From an uncultured Roseateles sp. (lineage in GTDB: Bacteria; Pseudomonadota; Gammaproteobacteria; Burkholderiales; Burkholderiaceae_C): 64,000 bases of DNA. Each line of letters opens with the position of its first letter. Position 1 is the stretch's first letter. Shown piece by piece: positions 27,078 through 34,646 of this stretch. The position numbers and the translations under genes are program-made. The stretch is from the NCBI RefSeq assembly GCF_963422335.1, contig NZ_OY729424.1:248001-312000 (forward strand), read 5' to 3'. Below the pieces are notes generated by a model. It saw only the letters and a list, made by a program, of their open reading frames with translations, was not told where the DNA came from and did not search any database.

Positions 27078-27719
27078 ATGGCCCTTCGCTACCACACCGT
27101 ACCAGTCACCGCCTTCCAGCAGAACTGCTCCATCGTCTGGTGCGACGAGACCCTGGAGGCCGCGGTGATCGATCCGGGCGGTGATCTGCCGCGCATCCTG
27201 CAGGCAGTGCAGCAGCGAGGCCTGCAGCTCAAGCAGATCCTGCTGACCCACGCCCACATCGACCACGCCGGCGGCACCGCCACCCTGGCGCGCGAGCAGG
27301 GCCTGCCCATCATCGGACCGCAGCAGGACGACCAGTTCTGGATCACCGGCCTGCCGCAGCAAAGCCAGATGTTCGGGTTTCCGCCGGCCGAGATCTTCAC
27401 ACCGACACGCTGGCTGCAGGACGGTGACAGCGTCAGCGTCGGCCGCTGTAACTTGCAGGTGCGGCACTGCCCCGGCCATACGCCCGGCCACGTGGTGTTC
27501 CATTCGGTCGAGGCCAGGCGCTGCTTCGTCGGTGACGTGCTGTTTGCCGGCGGCATCGGCCGCACCGACTTCCCGCAGGGCGACTTCGACACCCTGATCG
27601 CCAGCATCACCCAGCGCCTGTGGCCGATGGGTGATGACACCGTCTTCATCCCCGGCCACGGCCCGGAGAGCAGCTTTGGCGCCGAGCGGCGCAGCAACCC
27701 CTTCGTCGGCGGCACCTGA
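27078..27719 (+). CDS. Metallo-beta-lactamase-fold hydrolase (glyoxalase II-like, YcbL type)
   Basis: This 213-residue protein has the metal-binding H-A-H-I-D-H motif at about residue 57, a G-H-T-P-G-H motif and a P-G-H-G-P segment, the standard order for glyoxalase II-type thioester hydrolases. It lacks the C-terminal glutathione-binding domain of full GloB, so it fits the short YcbL type. The probable substrate is S-lactoylglutathione or another thioester. Confidence 0.88.
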   Translation: MALRYHTVPVTAFQQNCSIVWCDETLEAAVIDPGGDLPRILQAVQQRGLQLKQILLTHAHIDHAGGTATLAREQGLPIIGPQQDDQFWITGLPQQSQMFGFPPAEIFTPTRWLQDGDSVSVGRCNLQVRHCPGHTPGHVVFHSVEARRCFVGDVLFAGGIGRTDFPQGDFDTLIASITQRLWPMGDDTVFIPGHGPESSFGAERRSNPFVGGT

Positions 27720-27851
27720 AGCGCCGGCCCGGGAAAGGTGAATTTCGCACAATCGGTGCGGCGCATATTCACCGCCAGCGGCAGGCCCCGGCTCCTAGTC
27801 TTGCTCTGTGGCGCGGCACTGTCCGCCCCGGCCATTCACAGGAGTAGCACC

Positions 27852-28550
27852 ATGTTCGACACGCTGGAAAAGCCCCAGGCCGCGCGTCCGTCAGACAAGA
27901 CCGAGCCCGGCGAATCTTCCTCCTACCGCGGCCCGGAGCGCCGTGCCACCAACGGCCTGCGCAACGAGCCCTGGCTGACCCTGATGCTGGACGAGATCGA
28001 CTACGGCATGCTGGTGCTCAGCCCCGAGGGCCATCTGCTGCACGCCAACCACACCGCCCGCGCCGAGATGGACGCCTGCCATCCGCTGCAGCTGCTGGGC
28101 ACCGAGCTGCGCGCCCGCCACAGCGCCGACGTGGCACCACTGCGCGAGGCCCTGCAGGGCGCGTCGGAGCGCAAGCTGCGCCGCCTGCTGACCCTGGGCC
28201 CGGCCTCGCACGGCCTGAGCGTGGCGGTGGTGCCGCTGGCCGCCCAGGAGGAAGCGCCGGTGACCGTACTGCTGGTGTTCGGCAAGCAGCGCGTCTGCCA
28301 GGAGCTCTCCACCCACTGGTTCGCCCGCCAGCATGGCCTGACCCCGACCGAAACCCAGGTGCTGCAGGGCCTGTGCCAGGGCCGCCTGCCCGGCGAGGTC
28401 GCCAGCCAGCACAGCGTCGCCCTGTCCACCGTGCGCTCCCAGATCAGCAGCATCCGCGCCAAGACCGGCGCACAGAACATCCGCGATCTGGTGCAGAAGG
28501 TCGCCTCGCTGCCGCCGCTGGTGAGTGCGTTGCGGGTGGCGATGCGTTGA
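27852..28550 (+). CDS. LuxR-type regulator with a PAS-like N-terminus
   Basis: This 232-residue protein has an N-terminal sensory part (about residues 45-150, with M-L-D-E-I-D-Y-G-M-L-V and a N-H-T-A-R-A-E-M helix resembling PAS domains). A C-terminal LuxR/GerE helix-turn-helix follows (about 160-225, L-T-P-T-E-T-Q-V-L). GGAG is placed well before the ATG at 27852. It is convergent with the subtilase operon; whether it controls anything nearby is unknown. Confidence 0.83.
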   Translation: MFDTLEKPQAARPSDKTEPGESSSYRGPERRATNGLRNEPWLTLMLDEIDYGMLVLSPEGHLLHANHTARAEMDACHPLQLLGTELRARHSADVAPLREALQGASERKLRRLLTLGPASHGLSVAVVPLAAQEEAPVTVLLVFGKQRVCQELSTHWFARQHGLTPTETQVLQGLCQGRLPGEVASQHSVALSTVRSQISSIRAKTGAQNIRDLVQKVASLPPLVSALRVAMR

Positions 28551-28568
28551 GCGCTGGCGACGGAATAG

Positions 28569-30263
28569 TCAAGGCTGCGCTTCGGTGGCCGGCATCGGCA
28601 GCCAGTAGGCGCTGGTCCAGTAGGATTTCTCAGAGGGCTTAATCGATGCTCCAGGATAGTCCTTGGCCAGCTCGCTGAGCAACTGCTGTTTGCCCCTCAG
28701 GCCTCGGCGAACCATCAGCAAAGCCATGCGCCGACCAACGACCGGGGCAGCCAGTGAGGTTCCCTCCGCGAACAGATCTCCGTCAGGCTCAAGCGGACGC
28801 GGAGAGAAGAAGCCGCAGCGCCCGACACCCAGGCGCACGGTTTCGCGACGCAATACCGCAGGCCCGCACATATCCGGCCCGGCTCGAACACCGGAGGAGA
28901 TGTCGGCCGGGAGCATGGCACTGCCGCTGTCTTCGTACATTTGATAGGTGCCGGTCTCAAGATCGAAGTCATATCCCCCAACGACCACCGTGTTGCGACT
29001 CCAGGCCAGGCCGCTCAGGGTTCCCTCAGGTCGAATAAGGCCCGCTGCCATCTGTGACGCTGTAAACGCCAAGTGCCCGCGCGGCACGCTGTTGCCGGTT
29101 CCCACGCCGTCATCGCGGGCAATCCAGGCCCGCACCGGCACATCGGCCGGCGACTGATTGATCACGCGAATGCACCAACGCCCGAAAGGGTTGGCAGGCA
29201 AGCCAGGCCCCTTGGTATTGCTGCCTTGAGACAAGCCCACCAGAGCCTGTACCCAGTGACCCGAAGGTGTTCCCTCCTTTGCATCCAGATTGCTGCGGGC
29301 AGGCTGGTGTCCATTGGGCGACCCATCCGGTGAAGAGACGTACAGCATCGCAATCGGCGCACCACCGCCACCAGCCCGAGAGACCCGTGTGGCAGATCCG
29401 GTCAGCGGCACGGCAACGCTCGTAGGCCCTCTCGTATCGGGCCTCAACTCGAACGTCAGCTTGTCGGTGTGGATTGAGTTGAACTGAGCCCAAACCTCAA
29501 TGAAGTTCGGTGTTTCGTCGTTGCGGTCGCCATCGACCCACAGTTCGGCTGCCTCACCTTCATCTGTCGTTGATGCTGACAGCGTGAACTGGGCGTGCGC
29601 ACCGACGAGACGGCTGTTGCCAGCTGCCACAACCACGGTCAGGCGCCCCCCCTCGCGCTCAATCAAGGCATCAATCGCACGCTCCAGCATGCCGGAGCCG
29701 TCATGCGGCCCGCTGTGGCCACCCAGACTGATATTCACAAGCACCGGAGCCTGCGGCGGCGCCTTCCGGAGGATGTAGTGCAAGCCGTCAAGCACATAGA
29801 CGTTCAACCAGTTGCCGTGGGTATTCTGAAAGGCCCTGTGCGGCAGCTGCACCACAACAATCGGTAGCTCGCCCGCTTCATCACTGACCCCAGACAACGG
29901 GTCCACGCGGCCTGCAAGCAGCGAAAGCACATGCGCGCCATGCGTCCACCTGCTCCACGCCTGACCAAGGGACTGGTATGCGCCGATCTCGGTCTGGCCG
30001 GCACTCAAGCGATCCAGCCAGTCATTGACGGCGCCCTGACTCAACTCGCGTCCATAGCCCATGTCCGATGGGGACCAGTTGGCAACGACGGGAGCATCCG
30101 ACTGATCCCACAGGCCGAGGATGCGGCTGCGCCCGTCTTTGTCTCGAAGCTGCTGGTGCAAGAACCCGATGCCGTCGTCTATCACGGCCAGAACCGGTGT
30201 GCTCCACGAACTATCGTTGGAGCGTTCGACCTCTGCCCAGGGAAGCGCTGCATCGTGCTTCAT
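28569..30263 (-). CDS. Subtilisin-like serine peptidase (S8 family), cytoplasmic
   Basis: This 564-residue S8 peptidase has its triad as D29 (V-L-A-V-I-D-D-G), H108 (T-H-G-A-H-V) and about S503 (E-G-T-S-L-A-A-P-V), with an oxyanion asparagine in A-A-G-N-S. There is no signal peptide and no propeptide before the catalytic aspartate, so the protein starts almost at the protease fold. A long insert of roughly 250 residues separates the Asn and Ser motifs. It begins one base after the stop of a 98-residue gene, indicating tight coupling, and is the last gene of an operon with a nucleotide cyclase and a PAP2/haloperoxidase-like gene. Confidence 0.85.
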   Translation of the reverse strand: MKHDAALPWAEVERSNDSSWSTPVLAVIDDGIGFLHQQLRDKDGRSRILGLWDQSDAPVVANWSPSDMGYGRELSQGAVNDWLDRLSAGQTEIGAYQSLGQAWSRWTHGAHVLSLLAGRVDPLSGVSDEAGELPIVVVQLPHRAFQNTHGNWLNVYVLDGLHYILRKAPPQAPVLVNISLGGHSGPHDGSGMLERAIDALIEREGGRLTVVVAAGNSRLVGAHAQFTLSASTTDEGEAAELWVDGDRNDETPNFIEVWAQFNSIHTDKLTFELRPDTRGPTSVAVPLTGSATRVSRAGGGGAPIAMLYVSSPDGSPNGHQPARSNLDAKEGTPSGHWVQALVGLSQGSNTKGPGLPANPFGRWCIRVINQSPADVPVRAWIARDDGVGTGNSVPRGHLAFTASQMAAGLIRPEGTLSGLAWSRNTVVVGGYDFDLETGTYQMYEDSGSAMLPADISSGVRAGPDMCGPAVLRRETVRLGVGRCGFFSPRPLEPDGDLFAEGTSLAAPVVGRRMALLMVRRGLRGKQQLLSELAKDYPGASIKPSEKSYWTSAYWLPMPATEAQP

Positions 30264-30264
30264 G

Positions 30265-30561
30265 TCACAGGCCCTCGGAGCCACCGACCGATGGGCCGTT
30301 GACGGTCAAGGCAGACAGGTCGAGCGCTGCGTTCAAGGTCAAGCTCTTGCGAGCAGTGAAGAAGCGGGCATCTTCCCCATAGACGGGAGGAACGTCCCAG
30401 CCCGCGGCGCGCATTGCCTGCGGCGTCATCCCCTCAGCCGACTCACAAAGCAGCTGGTAGCGCGTGTTTTCGCCGAAGCGCTGCAACGCCCACAAGGCCC
30501 ACGGGTCGGCGCTGACTGCCTTCAGCGTGGGATCAAGATCACTCCATTCATAGTCGGCCAT
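30265..30561 (-). CDS. 98-residue protein, probable separate prodomain/N-terminal domain of the adjacent subtilase
   Basis: This small protein has a very strong ribosome-binding site (GGGAGGGG) just before its ATG and stops one base before the subtilase start. The pattern of a central M-R-A-A-G-W-D-V, then an F-F-T-A-R-K-S-L strand and an L-D-L-S-A-L helix, resembles the N-terminal domain that precedes the catalytic Asp in many S8 peptidases. My reading is that it is that domain on its own chain, acting as a chaperone or inhibitor. A frameshifted single gene is the alternative. Confidence 0.65.
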   Translation of the reverse strand: MADYEWSDLDPTLKAVSADPWALWALQRFGENTRYQLLCESAEGMTPQAMRAAGWDVPPVYGEDARFFTARKSLTLNAALDLSALTVNGPSVGGSEGL

Positions 30562-30587
30562 AGCCCCTCCCGAATCAGACTCGACCC

Positions 30588-31727
30588 TCAGGGTTTGAAA
30601 CCCCATTCGGCGCGCGCCGCTTTCCAGAGCCACTGCAGCTGAACATTCAATGCAGGCTTCAAGGTATCTGCGCCAAGAACCTCATAGAAATCGGTCAACC
30701 CAGGGGCCGGTCCGTCCGGATTCAGCATGGCGTCATTGATCTTGCCTTTGCCATCAAAGGCGCATGGCTGCACGGCCACACACCCGGTGCAGCGGCCGAC
30801 CATGAACGCGCCCAGCGTTTCACCGAGAATCTGGCCTGCAACGCTGTCAACCACATAGTGCACACCGGCGGACACGCGGTTGGCGGCGACCCGCTGGGCC
30901 AATGCACGCAGGGCCGGGCCGTAGTCAGAGGACTCCCTGTCGGGGCTCGGTGACAACAGATGCGCCAATATCGTGGAAACCGTCGAGCTTTCGGTCGCGT
31001 GGCCGCTGGGCAGACTGCCATGCGCCGGCGTGAGGATGACCGGGTGACAGCCGCTGTTCAACTCGTAGGGCCGGGGGCATGCCAGCGCGTGCTTGAATCG
31101 AAGCACTACATTGGTCGCGAACTCCAGCCCCAGCTGCATCAGTTCCAGCGTCTTCGGATGGCGATCAGGGTGGAGCGGAATGATGGCGCTCCAGAACGAA
31201 AACGCGGGGCTGATCTGGCTCAGCACCTCATTCAATTGCATGGTTATCGGAGTTCCGGTCGTGACCTGCACGCGCTCTCTCAGCGTGATCAGTGCCTGCA
31301 GACGCAGCTCCGGCAGCGACGGACGCACGATTCGCACCAGCGGCTTGCTCGCCATCTGAAGCTCATAGAAGAGCGCGCCGGCCTCGGTCTTGCCAGGCGA
31401 AAACCCCAGATCGGCGGTTAGCTCCCACCCCAACACACGAAGGCGTATGTCGGGTTGCCACCGTGCCAATGAGGTGGGCTGATCCAGTGACTCAGGCATC
31501 AAGGCGTGTTGAGGGCCATAGGGGCCCTGCTCCAGCGGCCCCAACTTCTTCGCCACAATCATCGCGGAGGACTGTACGCCGCAGGCCAGCATCGGATTGG
31601 CCAACCCGCCCGAATATCCCGCAAAGCCGTTGACCAGGCTCGGCCCAGGAATGGTGCCTGTCGTACCCGTTGTACCGGTGGTTCCGGTCGTGCCTGTAGT
31701 ACCTGTAGTGCCCGTTAAGCCTGCCAT
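30588..31727 (-). CDS. PAP2 / vanadium-dependent haloperoxidase-like protein with collagen-like N-terminus
   Basis: This 379-residue protein carries the three vanadate/phosphate-binding motifs of the superfamily in order: K-x6-R-P (K-H-A-L-A-C-P-R-P), P-S-G-H-A, and R-x5-H-x3-D (R-V-S-A-G-V-H-Y-V-V-D). So it is either a haloperoxidase or an acid phosphatase. There is no signal peptide and no run of membrane helices, so it is probably soluble and cytoplasmic. Residues 3-26 are eight Gly-X-Y triplets, six of them Gly-Thr-Thr, like a short collagen triple-helix stalk. A strong AAGGAGG sits before the ATG at 31727. It lies between the cyclase gene (38-base gap) and the 98-residue gene (26-base gap). 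Confidence 0.82.
   Translation of the reverse strand: MAGLTGTTGTTGTTGTTGTTGTTGTIPGPSLVNGFAGYSGGLANPMLACGVQSSAMIVAKKLGPLEQGPYGPQHALMPESLDQPTSLARWQPDIRLRVLGWELTADLGFSPGKTEAGALFYELQMASKPLVRIVRPSLPELRLQALITLRERVQVTTGTPITMQLNEVLSQISPAFSFWSAIIPLHPDRHPKTLELMQLGLEFATNVVLRFKHALACPRPYELNSGCHPVILTPAHGSLPSGHATESSTVSTILAHLLSPSPDRESSDYGPALRALAQRVAANRVSAGVHYVVDSVAGQILGETLGAFMVGRCTGCVAVQPCAFDGKGKINDAMLNPDGPAPGLTDFYEVLGADTLKPALNVQLQWLWKAARAEWGFKP
31650..31721 (-). repeat. Tandem Gly-Thr-Thr codon repeat (collagen-like tract)
   Basis: Eight Gly-X-Y triplets are encoded here in 72 bases within the haloperoxidase-like gene. The threonine codons differ from unit to unit (ACT, ACA, ACG, ACC all occur). The protein pattern is therefore kept while the DNA has diverged, which argues against recent replication slippage. 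Confidence 0.85.
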
Positions 31728-31764
31728 GATGCCTCCTTTGGATTGTCGGAAAAGGCAGAACGAA

Positions 31765-33582
31765 TCAACGGGGTATACCCGCCATCGTGAGCGCCTCTGC
31801 CAGTCGCTCAACCTGCCCCTGCTGTTGTCCCGGATAGCGGTCTCTGAAGCCGGCGACCGTCAGCGTAGGTTCGATGCGCAGCAACTCCAAGGCGTTGGCG
31901 CGCGCTTCGTCGAGCTGCCCGCCCAGCGCCTGTGCGATCACGATGACCCGCAGCGTAGATGCATGGGTACGGTTGCCACGCAAGGACTTGAATCCAGTTT
32001 CGATGGCGCCGGCATAGTCACCCGCCAGCAGATTTGCCAGCGAGATGAAATGATCGAAGTAGTAGCGCATTGGGTCAATGGGCGACAGACGCTTCGCATG
32101 GATCGCCGACTCAACGGCCGACTGATGCTGCCCGCGATAACCCAGCATGGCTGAACGGTACAGCCATGCCAGGCTCTCGTTCGGGTTGGCTTCCAACGCG
32201 CTGTCGTAGCGTTGCTCGGCCGTGGTCAGATCCTTGCGGACATAGCCGGTGACGAAACCATCCAGTGCGAGGCTCAATGCGTGGGTAGGCGAAAGATCCA
32301 GGGCGCTCGAGGTCATCCAGATCGCCCGTTGCCCATCTTCTTTGGGATCGGGCGACCAGCCTTGGCCGATCCGCATCACGTGCCATTTCCCGAGCCAGGC
32401 CTTGGGCACGGGAGATCGCGGATGTCGATCGGCCAGATGCTCCAGCATTTCCCGCGCTCGATTGAAGTCGTGCAATGACAGGCGATGGAGAAGGCTGATT
32501 GCCCCGAACAGCAGGGTGTAGCTCTCCAGGGAGGGCAGGATCGAGGTACATGCTCGCCCCGCCTCCCGACCGACGAGGGCACGGGCAATTTGCGCCGACA
32601 AGCCCGAAAAAACCTCGTCTTTGCCATCGAGAACCGCCTTCAAATCTGCCTGCTCGGATCCCGCCCAAATCACTTGATGAGACAGGGCGTCGGTCAACTC
32701 AACGTGCAGGCGCAGATTGCCCCCGGCGGAGGTAAAGCTCCCCAGCACCAGGAATTTCGCGCCCAGTGCCTGGGACAAACCGGGGACAGACAGGTTTCTC
32801 AGCCCCAAGCCCATGGTGGACAGCCGGGAAATCGCGACCAGATAGGGCACGCGCGACAGGCAGGACAGCAACTCGTCGGCAACCAGTTCGCCAATCATCC
32901 GGCTGTCACCCGGGTCAGTGGCGGCAAACGGCAGCACGGCCACACTGGCCTGGAGCCCGTTGCCGACCGATGGCGCCACCGGACGTGATCCCGACGGGAC
33001 AGCCGACAGCCGCCAGGTCCTGATCGGGGCGTCAAGGCCTTTGACCCAGCATTCACCGATATCCTCCAACTCGGCGTCCAGGCCGTCGACCAGGTGTTTG
33101 CGGACGTCCATGGATACCGCGGTGCCTCCCGGCGAGGCCAGGGACATGAGTCGTGCCGCCAGATTCACCCCGCTGCCATAAACGTCGTCGTGATCACTGA
33201 CAACGTCGCAAAGGTGAACGCCGACGCGCAACTCGAAGCAGGCCTCCGGCTCACGACCGGCGTTGTAGCCGGCAATGCGCTTGTGCATTTCCTGAGCGGC
33301 ATTGACTCCAGCAAGCACGTCATCGAACTCCAGCAACATCCCGTCCCCCAAGCTCTTCACCATGCGCCCCTGATGGACGGGCAGGAGCTGGGTTCGGACC
33401 TCGTGCACAAAGCGCCGCCAGCGGTCGATAACGTCGGACTCGTAGGCCTGCATCAGGCGCACGGATTCAACGACATCGACGATCACGATGGTCTTGGTGG
33501 CCCGAACCAGTTCGGGCCAGTCCTCTTCCCCTGAACCGGCGCTACTCATGGTGGTCACGCTTGTTGTTGTTCGCATCCCCAT
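31765..33582 (-). CDS. Class III adenylate/guanylate cyclase with TolB-like and TPR regions
   Basis: This protein of up to 605 residues has an N-terminal class III cyclase domain (about residues 28-170) with every catalytic position present: metal-binding D36 and D80, K76 and D133 at the adenine-specifying positions, and transition-state N140 and R144. The spacings (+40, +44, then D-7-N-4-R) match active adenylyl cyclases. Next is a TolB/FlgO-like domain (about 210-330, A-V-L-P-F) and then a TPR-rich C-terminal half. There is no membrane helix. Starts at 33582 and 33549 are both possible, with no clear ribosome-binding site for either. It is the first gene of the four-gene operon and may supply cAMP or act as its sensor/scaffold. 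Confidence 0.88.
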   Translation of the reverse strand: MGMRTTTSVTTMSSAGSGEEDWPELVRATKTIVIVDVVESVRLMQAYESDVIDRWRRFVHEVRTQLLPVHQGRMVKSLGDGMLLEFDDVLAGVNAAQEMHKRIAGYNAGREPEACFELRVGVHLCDVVSDHDDVYGSGVNLAARLMSLASPGGTAVSMDVRKHLVDGLDAELEDIGECWVKGLDAPIRTWRLSAVPSGSRPVAPSVGNGLQASVAVLPFAATDPGDSRMIGELVADELLSCLSRVPYLVAISRLSTMGLGLRNLSVPGLSQALGAKFLVLGSFTSAGGNLRLHVELTDALSHQVIWAGSEQADLKAVLDGKDEVFSGLSAQIARALVGREAGRACTSILPSLESYTLLFGAISLLHRLSLHDFNRAREMLEHLADRHPRSPVPKAWLGKWHVMRIGQGWSPDPKEDGQRAIWMTSSALDLSPTHALSLALDGFVTGYVRKDLTTAEQRYDSALEANPNESLAWLYRSAMLGYRGQHQSAVESAIHAKRLSPIDPMRYYFDHFISLANLLAGDYAGAIETGFKSLRGNRTHASTLRVIVIAQALGGQLDEARANALELLRIEPTLTVAGFRDRYPGQQQGQVERLAEALTMAGIPR

Positions 33583-33661
33583 TTTGTGGGATGCGCGTTA
33601 CAAGTGTGTCGGTATTTGCGCTCGGTCAGCGACACCGCTGCGAGGAACCCGGGCTGGAGGA

Positions 33662-34594
33662 TCAGCCGGCCGCAGGCCCTTGCAGGCTTGGCGCCACCTC
33701 AAACCGCTGCGGCGGCTTCGACGCCCGCTCGAACAGCGGCTGGACCTTGGCCAGATTGGCTTCGATGTCGCGGATGCGGGTCGGCCCGGCCGGGTGGGTG
33801 GACAGCCATTGCGGGGGTGCACCCTTGGAGGCCTGGCCCATCTTCTGCCACAGGCTCACGCCGGCGCTGGGGTCGTAGCCGGCGCGGGCGGCCAGCTCCA
33901 TGCCGACCAGGTCGGCCTCGGACTCGTCTTCGCGGCTGAAGGTCAGGGTGAGCAGCTGGCCGCCCATGTTCAGCAGCGCGTCGCCGGTATTGCCCAGGCC
34001 CAGCAGGCTGGACAGCACATTGGCACCGATGCGGGTGGCCGCCGTCTTGCCCATGCGCTCACGGGCATGTTCGCGCAGCGCGTGGGCCACCTCGTGGCCC
34101 ATGATCATCGCGACCTCGTCGTCATTGAGCTTCAGCTGGGCCAGGATGCCGTAGTAGAAGGCGATCTTGCCGCCAGGCATGCAAAAGGCATTGAGCTGCT
34201 TGTCGCCGAGCAGGTTGACCTCCCAGCGCCACTGCTTGGCGCGCTCGTTCCAGGGCAGTGCCACCGGAATGATGCGCTTGGCGATCTCGCGCAGGCGTAT
34301 CAGCTGCGGGTGCTTGTCGGGCGCCAGGCCGCGCTGCTGCGCCGCCTGCTGCATCATCTGCCGGTATTGCTGGGCCGCGGCCTGCTCAACCTGCTCGGCC
34401 GGCACCAGCTTGGCGAATTTGGAGGTGCCGCCGACCTCGACACCCTCGCGCGCCAGCGCCGGCAGTGCGGCCGTGGCGCCACCGGCCAGCAGCAGGCCGG
34501 TGAACAGGCGGCGCGAATGCAGGGCGCAGGTGCAGCGCGGCACATGGCTCAATTCAAGCGTGCCGTGGGGATCGAAGTCGGGTGTCGGGTGCAT
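33662..34594 (-). CDS. M48-family metallopeptidase (periplasmic, Tat-type signal)
   Basis: This 310-residue zinc protease has an N-terminal S-R-R-L-F-T-G motif and hydrophobic stretch (about residues 28-48) that looks like a Tat signal. The catalytic H-E-V-A-H motif is near residue 150, followed by E-S-E-A-D, which supplies the third zinc ligand. It resembles LoiP/YcaL-type outer-membrane quality-control proteases without the TPR part of BepA. It is the gene before the cyclase operon on the same strand, separated by 79 bases. Confidence 0.87.
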   Translation of the reverse strand: MHPTPDFDPHGTLELSHVPRCTCALHSRRLFTGLLLAGGATAALPALAREGVEVGGTSKFAKLVPAEQVEQAAAQQYRQMMQQAAQQRGLAPDKHPQLIRLREIAKRIIPVALPWNERAKQWRWEVNLLGDKQLNAFCMPGGKIAFYYGILAQLKLNDDEVAMIMGHEVAHALREHARERMGKTAATRIGANVLSSLLGLGNTGDALLNMGGQLLTLTFSREDESEADLVGMELAARAGYDPSAGVSLWQKMGQASKGAPPQWLSTHPAGPTRIRDIEANLAKVQPLFERASKPPQRFEVAPSLQGPAAG

Positions 34595-34646
34595 GGGGCG
34601 TCAGAGCAGAGTGGCGGCGGCCGGTTCCGTATTTTGGGTCAGGTGC

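Noticed and set aside
31597..32154. Plus-strand frame encoding a Val-Val-Pro repeat
   Set aside because: It is the complement of the Gly-Thr-Thr tract and has no ribosome-binding site or other support.
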